This document shows positions 5,497-7,870 of a DNA stretch of 7,870 nt, one piece after another. Within the stretch, counting starts at the first letter, position 1. Every line of letters begins with the position of its first letter. The DNA comes from Candidatus Zixiibacteriota bacterium (lineage in GTDB: Bacteria; Zixibacteria; MSB-5A5; SM1-73), in assembly GCA_023127875.1 (NCBI GenBank), contig JAGMFA010000095.1, forward strand, positions 1 to 7,870, in the 5' to 3' direction. The notes below the pieces were generated by a model, which was given only the letters and a program-made list of their open reading frames with translations, was not told the origin of the DNA and did no database searches. The position numbers and the translations under genes were made by a program.

Positions 5497-5507
5497 GGAA
5501 TTGAATT

Positions 5508-6551
5508 ATGCACCAGAAAAAAAGACGCATAGTCATCTTATCTGAAGGTTTCTTCGGGGATCTGGAGGCTAAGACCGCATCCGGCTTGATAATGTATAAG
5601 CCCGAAGAGGTGGTGGCAGTTATAGATTCCACCCAAGCTGGCAGATCAGTTCAACAGATTTTAGGGTTCGGAGGAGATATCCCTGTGGTTTCTGATCTAA
5701 CCGATTCATTGAAATATGGTCCCAACGCTCTTTTAATCGGCATAGCTCCCAGAGGGGGAAAGCTTCCACCGGAGTGGAGAGAGGTTATCAAACAGGCACT
5801 TGAAAATGGACTGGATGTGATCAGCGGTTTGCATGACATGTTGAATGAAGACTCTGAGCTTTCCATACTGGCTTTGTTGAAAAGAGTTAAGATTTACGAC
5901 TTGAGGGAATCCAGGAAATACAATAAAGTTGCCATAGGTGATCCTTCTTTGATAAAAGCCAAAGTTGTTTTAACTGTGGGAACTGACTGCAAGACGGGAA
6001 AGATGATCACCTCGATTGAGATAGCAAGACAGGCTAAAAAACATGGCTGGAATTCGCACTTTGTCGCCACTGGTCAGAGCGGAATGGTGCTCGCCGGCGA
6101 GGGGGTGCCTATCGATTCGGTTGTAGGTGATTTCATGTCCGGGGCAATAGAGGAATTTCTGATCGAAAAATCCAGTTCCTATGACTTATTATCTGTAGAG
6201 GGTCAGGGGACCATTATTCATCCGGGCTACTCCGGGGTCTCCCTGGCTTTAATCCACGGGTGTCTTCCTGATGCTATGGTCCTTTGCCATTTTCCGGGTA
6301 GAGAGAAGATAAAAAACTATGAGGTGAAGATTCCGCCACTTGCTAAAATGGTAAAACTTCATGAGGAAATTGCTAAGCCAATAAAGCCCTGCCGGGTGAT
6401 TGGAATTTCTCTGAACACTCAAGAATTACCTGAAGAAGAGACAAAAAAGGAAATTGAGAAAACTGAGGGGGAGACCGGTCTTCCCACTGTCGATCCAGTG
6501 AGATTCGGCTGTGATAAGTTGATCGAGGCATTGGAATTTCTAAAGAGATAA
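5508..6551 (+). CDS. DUF1611 family P-loop protein, DgcN-like (possible D-glutamate N-acetyltransferase)
   Basis: This 347-aa cytoplasmic protein has the two-part DUF1611 layout. An N-terminal Rossmann-like domain covers about residues 1-145 (ILSEGFFGDLEAKTA at the start, LLIGIAPRGGKLP at 76-87). A C-terminal P-loop NTPase-like domain covers about 150-347. Its Walker-A-type loop is GTDCKTGK (158-165). Other conserved-looking stretches are ATGQSGMVLAGEGVP (187-201), VVGDFMSGAIE (205-215) and EGQGTIIHPGYSGV (231-244). From memory, characterised relatives named DgcN acetylate D-glutamate in a catabolic pathway with an epimerase, DgcA. No dgcA-like gene is visible here, so the substrate is open. 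The start at 5508 follows repeat C2 and has only a weak GGA ribosome-binding site. Downstream, a zinc-ribbon gene begins 20 bases later. Confidence 0.8.
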   Translation: MHQKKRRIVILSEGFFGDLEAKTASGLIMYKPEEVVAVIDSTQAGRSVQQILGFGGDIPVVSDLTDSLKYGPNALLIGIAPRGGKLPPEWREVIKQALENGLDVISGLHDMLNEDSELSILALLKRVKIYDLRESRKYNKVAIGDPSLIKAKVVLTVGTDCKTGKMITSIEIARQAKKHGWNSHFVATGQSGMVLAGEGVPIDSVVGDFMSGAIEEFLIEKSSSYDLLSVEGQGTIIHPGYSGVSLALIHGCLPDAMVLCHFPGREKIKNYEVKIPPLAKMVKLHEEIAKPIKPCRVIGISLNTQELPEEETKKEIEKTEGETGLPTVDPVRFGCDKLIEALEFLKR

Positions 6552-6570
6552 TTCATTTAATTTTCGACTG

Positions 6571-6699
6571 ATGCATTGCCCCAGATGTAAAACCAAGATG
6601 AAGGAGGTAAAAAGAGTTTTTCACAAACAGAGAAAATGGGTCTGCCCTAAATGCGGTAGGGTCAGATTTCAAATTATTAAGAAAACAAAGAGTAAATGA
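6571..6699 (+). CDS. Small zinc-ribbon protein (42 aa)
   Basis: This short frame begins ATG at 6571 and ends TGA at 6697-6699. It carries two Cys pairs in knuckle form, CPRC (residues 3-6) and CPKC-GR (25-30), separated by 18 basic residues, with a lysine-rich tail. This is the classical four-cysteine zinc-ribbon layout seen in small nucleic-acid-binding or adaptor proteins. It lies 19 bases after the DUF1611 stop on the same strand, so co-transcription is likely. No clear Shine-Dalgarno sequence precedes the ATG, which is the main reason for doubt. The Cys pairs and the net positive charge are hard to explain by chance in non-coding DNA. Function is unknown; RNA or DNA contact is an inference. 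Confidence 0.65.
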   Translation: MHCPRCKTKMKEVKRVFHKQRKWVCPKCGRVRFQIIKKTKSK

Positions 6700-6716
6700 A
6701 TATAAGTAATATAAAA

Positions 6717-6749
6717 CATCCTCGCCGATAAAAGGATGAAAAGATTTTT
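6717..6749 (+). terminator. Weak terminator-like hairpin before the carboxypeptidase gene
   Basis: CATCCT (6717-6722) pairs with AGGATG (6733-6738) over a 10-base loop, followed after six bases by TTTTT (6745-6749). The stem is short and the T-run displaced, so it may be chance or only an attenuating structure between the zinc-ribbon gene and the next one. Confidence 0.25.
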
Positions 6750-6771
6750 GTGAATCAAGGAGAAACAGTTG

Positions 6772-7698
6772 ATGATAAGACCTGGATATTTTTTTGTTTC
6801 TGTCTTGCTGGTGCTTTTTATTTCGAAAGTTGAGTGGAGCAACTGGTGCTGGGATTCTAAGGGAACTCCAAAAACGGATTTAGTGCCCCAAAGTGAACTT
6901 CCTCTCCAAACCATCTACAAGAGTCAAAAGGCAAAAGAAAGCCACAAGTTTCCCTTGAGATCGAAAGCCGCGCTGGTATTGGATACAAAAAAGGGAGAAG
7001 TGCTGTTTGAGAAAAACATAGAGACGAAGTTTCCCATCGCCAGTTTGACTAAGCTGATGAGTGCGCTTGTTCTTCTGGAAAACAATCCTAACCTATATGA
7101 TACTATCACCATCACTATAGCTGACGCTAATGGTTCGGGAAGGTCTCAGCTGAGAGTAGGAGAAACTTTCACGTTAGGCGATCTTGTGCATGCCAGTTTA
7201 ATGAGCTCAAGTAATAGAGCCACCAGAGCCTTAGCCCGTTCCTCTGATCTTTCACCTTCTGAATTTGTGACCTGTATGAATCGAAAGGCAAAAGAGCTTG
7301 GCTTGAATAATACCGTCTTCTGCGAGCCTACTGGTCTGAACGAGAAGAACAGCTCGTGTGCCTTGGATTGTGCCAGACTTCTATACTTTGCCCTGCAGGA
7401 TAGCGTTATCGGGTCCATCTCCGGCAAAACCTTTTATGAGTTTGTTTCACTGGACAAGAGAAAAAGAAGACACCGAATCGGGAGCACCAACAAACTCCTC
7501 TTCAGCTCCTTGAATGTAAAAGGGGGAAAGACCGGCTATAATGGTGCGTCCGGGTGGTGTCTGGGAACTTTGGTGGAGGGAAAAGATGGGAAAGAGGTAG
7601 TGGCGGTGGTTCTGGGCGCACCCACAAAACATACCAGATTCAGAGAGATTAGATCCATAGTGGAATGGTGCATTGAGGAGAACAAAAGAGGAAGTTGA
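6772..7698 (+). CDS. Serine-type D-Ala-D-Ala carboxypeptidase (peptidase S11, DacA/PBP5-like)
   Basis: This enzyme removes the terminal D-alanine from peptidoglycan pentapeptides at the outer face of the cytoplasmic membrane. The ATG at 6772 has AAGGAGA (6757-6763) eight bases upstream. A TTG at 6769 would add one residue. From that ATG the protein has 308 aa. A single N-terminal hydrophobic segment (about 5-19) serves as an uncleaved anchor or signal. All three active-site motifs are present: SLTK (91-94, nucleophile Ser91), SSN (146-148) and KTG (253-255, in KGGKTGYNGASG). The extra C-terminal domain and membrane amphipathic helix of E. coli PBP5 are missing, so this is a minimal catalytic form anchored at its N-terminus. 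Similar S11 proteins (DacF/DacB types, PbpG) cannot be told apart here, so no gene symbol is given. Confidence 0.92.
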   Translation: MIRPGYFFVSVLLVLFISKVEWSNWCWDSKGTPKTDLVPQSELPLQTIYKSQKAKESHKFPLRSKAALVLDTKKGEVLFEKNIETKFPIASLTKLMSALVLLENNPNLYDTITITIADANGSGRSQLRVGETFTLGDLVHASLMSSSNRATRALARSSDLSPSEFVTCMNRKAKELGLNNTVFCEPTGLNEKNSSCALDCARLLYFALQDSVIGSISGKTFYEFVSLDKRKRRHRIGSTNKLLFSSLNVKGGKTGYNGASGWCLGTLVEGKDGKEVVAVVLGAPTKHTRFREIRSIVEWCIEENKRGS

Positions 7699-7748
7699 TG
7701 AACATACTAAGAGGAACAGGAAACAGTTTACATCTTGTTATTCGTATG

Positions 7749-7769
7749 AATGCTTCGCATTGATTTTTT
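7749..7769 (+). terminator. Possible intrinsic terminator after the carboxypeptidase gene
   Basis: AATGC (7749-7753), TTC loop, GCATT (7757-7761), then a run of six T at 7764-7769, 51 bases after the stop codon. The stem is only 5 bp with two G-C pairs' worth of strength, so termination would be weak. An alternative pairing TTCGCAT (7754-7760) with ATGCGAA (7777-7783) encloses the T-run. A 21-codon frame starting at 7698 ends inside this region and is not supported as a gene. Confidence 0.4.
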
Positions 7770-7811
7770 CTCTCACATGCGAATTCTGCACCTTGAGGCC
7801 TGTTTTTGGCT

Positions 7812-7861
7812 TGACTTGTCCACAGGTCAGTTGTTCATTTGAATCCATAGGAACTCAAATG
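7812..7861. repeat. Two adjacent small hairpins at the window's end
   Basis: TGACTTG (7812-7818) pairs with CAGGTCA (7823-7829), including one G-T pair, over TCCA. Next, CATTTGA (7836-7842) pairs with TCAAATG (7855-7861), with inner TCC-ATA-GGA (7844-7852). They could be regulatory structures in the leader of a gene beyond the window, or another intergenic element. The window ends too soon to say. Confidence 0.4.
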
Positions 7862-7870
7862 AGATCCAGA

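Noticed and set aside
7698..7763. A 21-codon frame whose ATG overlaps the carboxypeptidase stop codon
   Set aside because: The overlap resembles translational coupling, but the product is very short, has no recognisable feature, and ends in a terminator-like hairpin.
25..7852. The octamer TCCATAGG appearing at 25, 980 and 7844
   Set aside because: It is short, its flanks do not align between the sites, and two of the three lie in unrelated hairpins. Chance or local palindromy explains it well enough.

Overview
The window is a chromosomal segment from a bacterium. It holds a housekeeping NAD-synthesis gene, a penicillin-binding-protein-type DD-carboxypeptidase and a REP-associated tyrosine transposase (RAYT), and all the real genes lie on the + strand. 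Composition is moderate. Some genes have a clear Shine-Dalgarno sequence (the RAYT, the 274-aa membrane protein, the carboxypeptidase), but most starts have only weak ones. The set of membrane proteins plus dense palindromic spacers resembles uncultivated lineages such as Zixibacteria, KSB1 or WOR-3. That placement is an impression and cannot be proven from this sequence.

Layout. 1-155: palindromic spacer. 156-749: nadD. 750-1119: spacer with a palindrome and a possible promoter. 1120-5171: four membrane-protein genes (376, about 206, 274 and 198 aa) that look like one operon for an envelope complex of unknown function. A RAYT gene (3106-3615), bracketed by two copies of its own two-hairpin repeat, sits between the second and third of these. 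5172-5507: no gene, but a pile-up of five palindromic repeats. 5508-6551: a DUF1611/DgcN-type P-loop protein. 6571-6699: an unlisted 42-aa zinc-ribbon protein. 6772-7698: a serine-type D-Ala-D-Ala carboxypeptidase. 7699-7870: spacer with small hairpins.

How it fits together. NadD is a stand-alone metabolic gene. The four membrane genes probably make one inner-membrane assembly: two proteins expose a soluble domain anchored at both ends, and two are almost entirely membrane-embedded. The DUF1611 protein (its best characterised relatives act on D-glutamate) and the DD-carboxypeptidase (which releases D-alanine from cell-wall peptides) may share a link to D-amino acids, but only by proximity.

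The most distinctive signal is in the spacers. Almost every gap holds a palindromic element, in at least four families: the RAYT-flanking repeat, two-tier CCTCTCC/GGAGAGG repeats (three copies), GTCCAC/GTCCGC repeats (two copies with compensated arms), and simple palindromes with a GTAG foot. Several elements touch coding sequence. One supplies the last 14 codons and stop of the 274-aa gene, one begins on the last base of a stop codon, and the RAYT copies supply ribosome-binding sites for the RAYT and for the gene after it.
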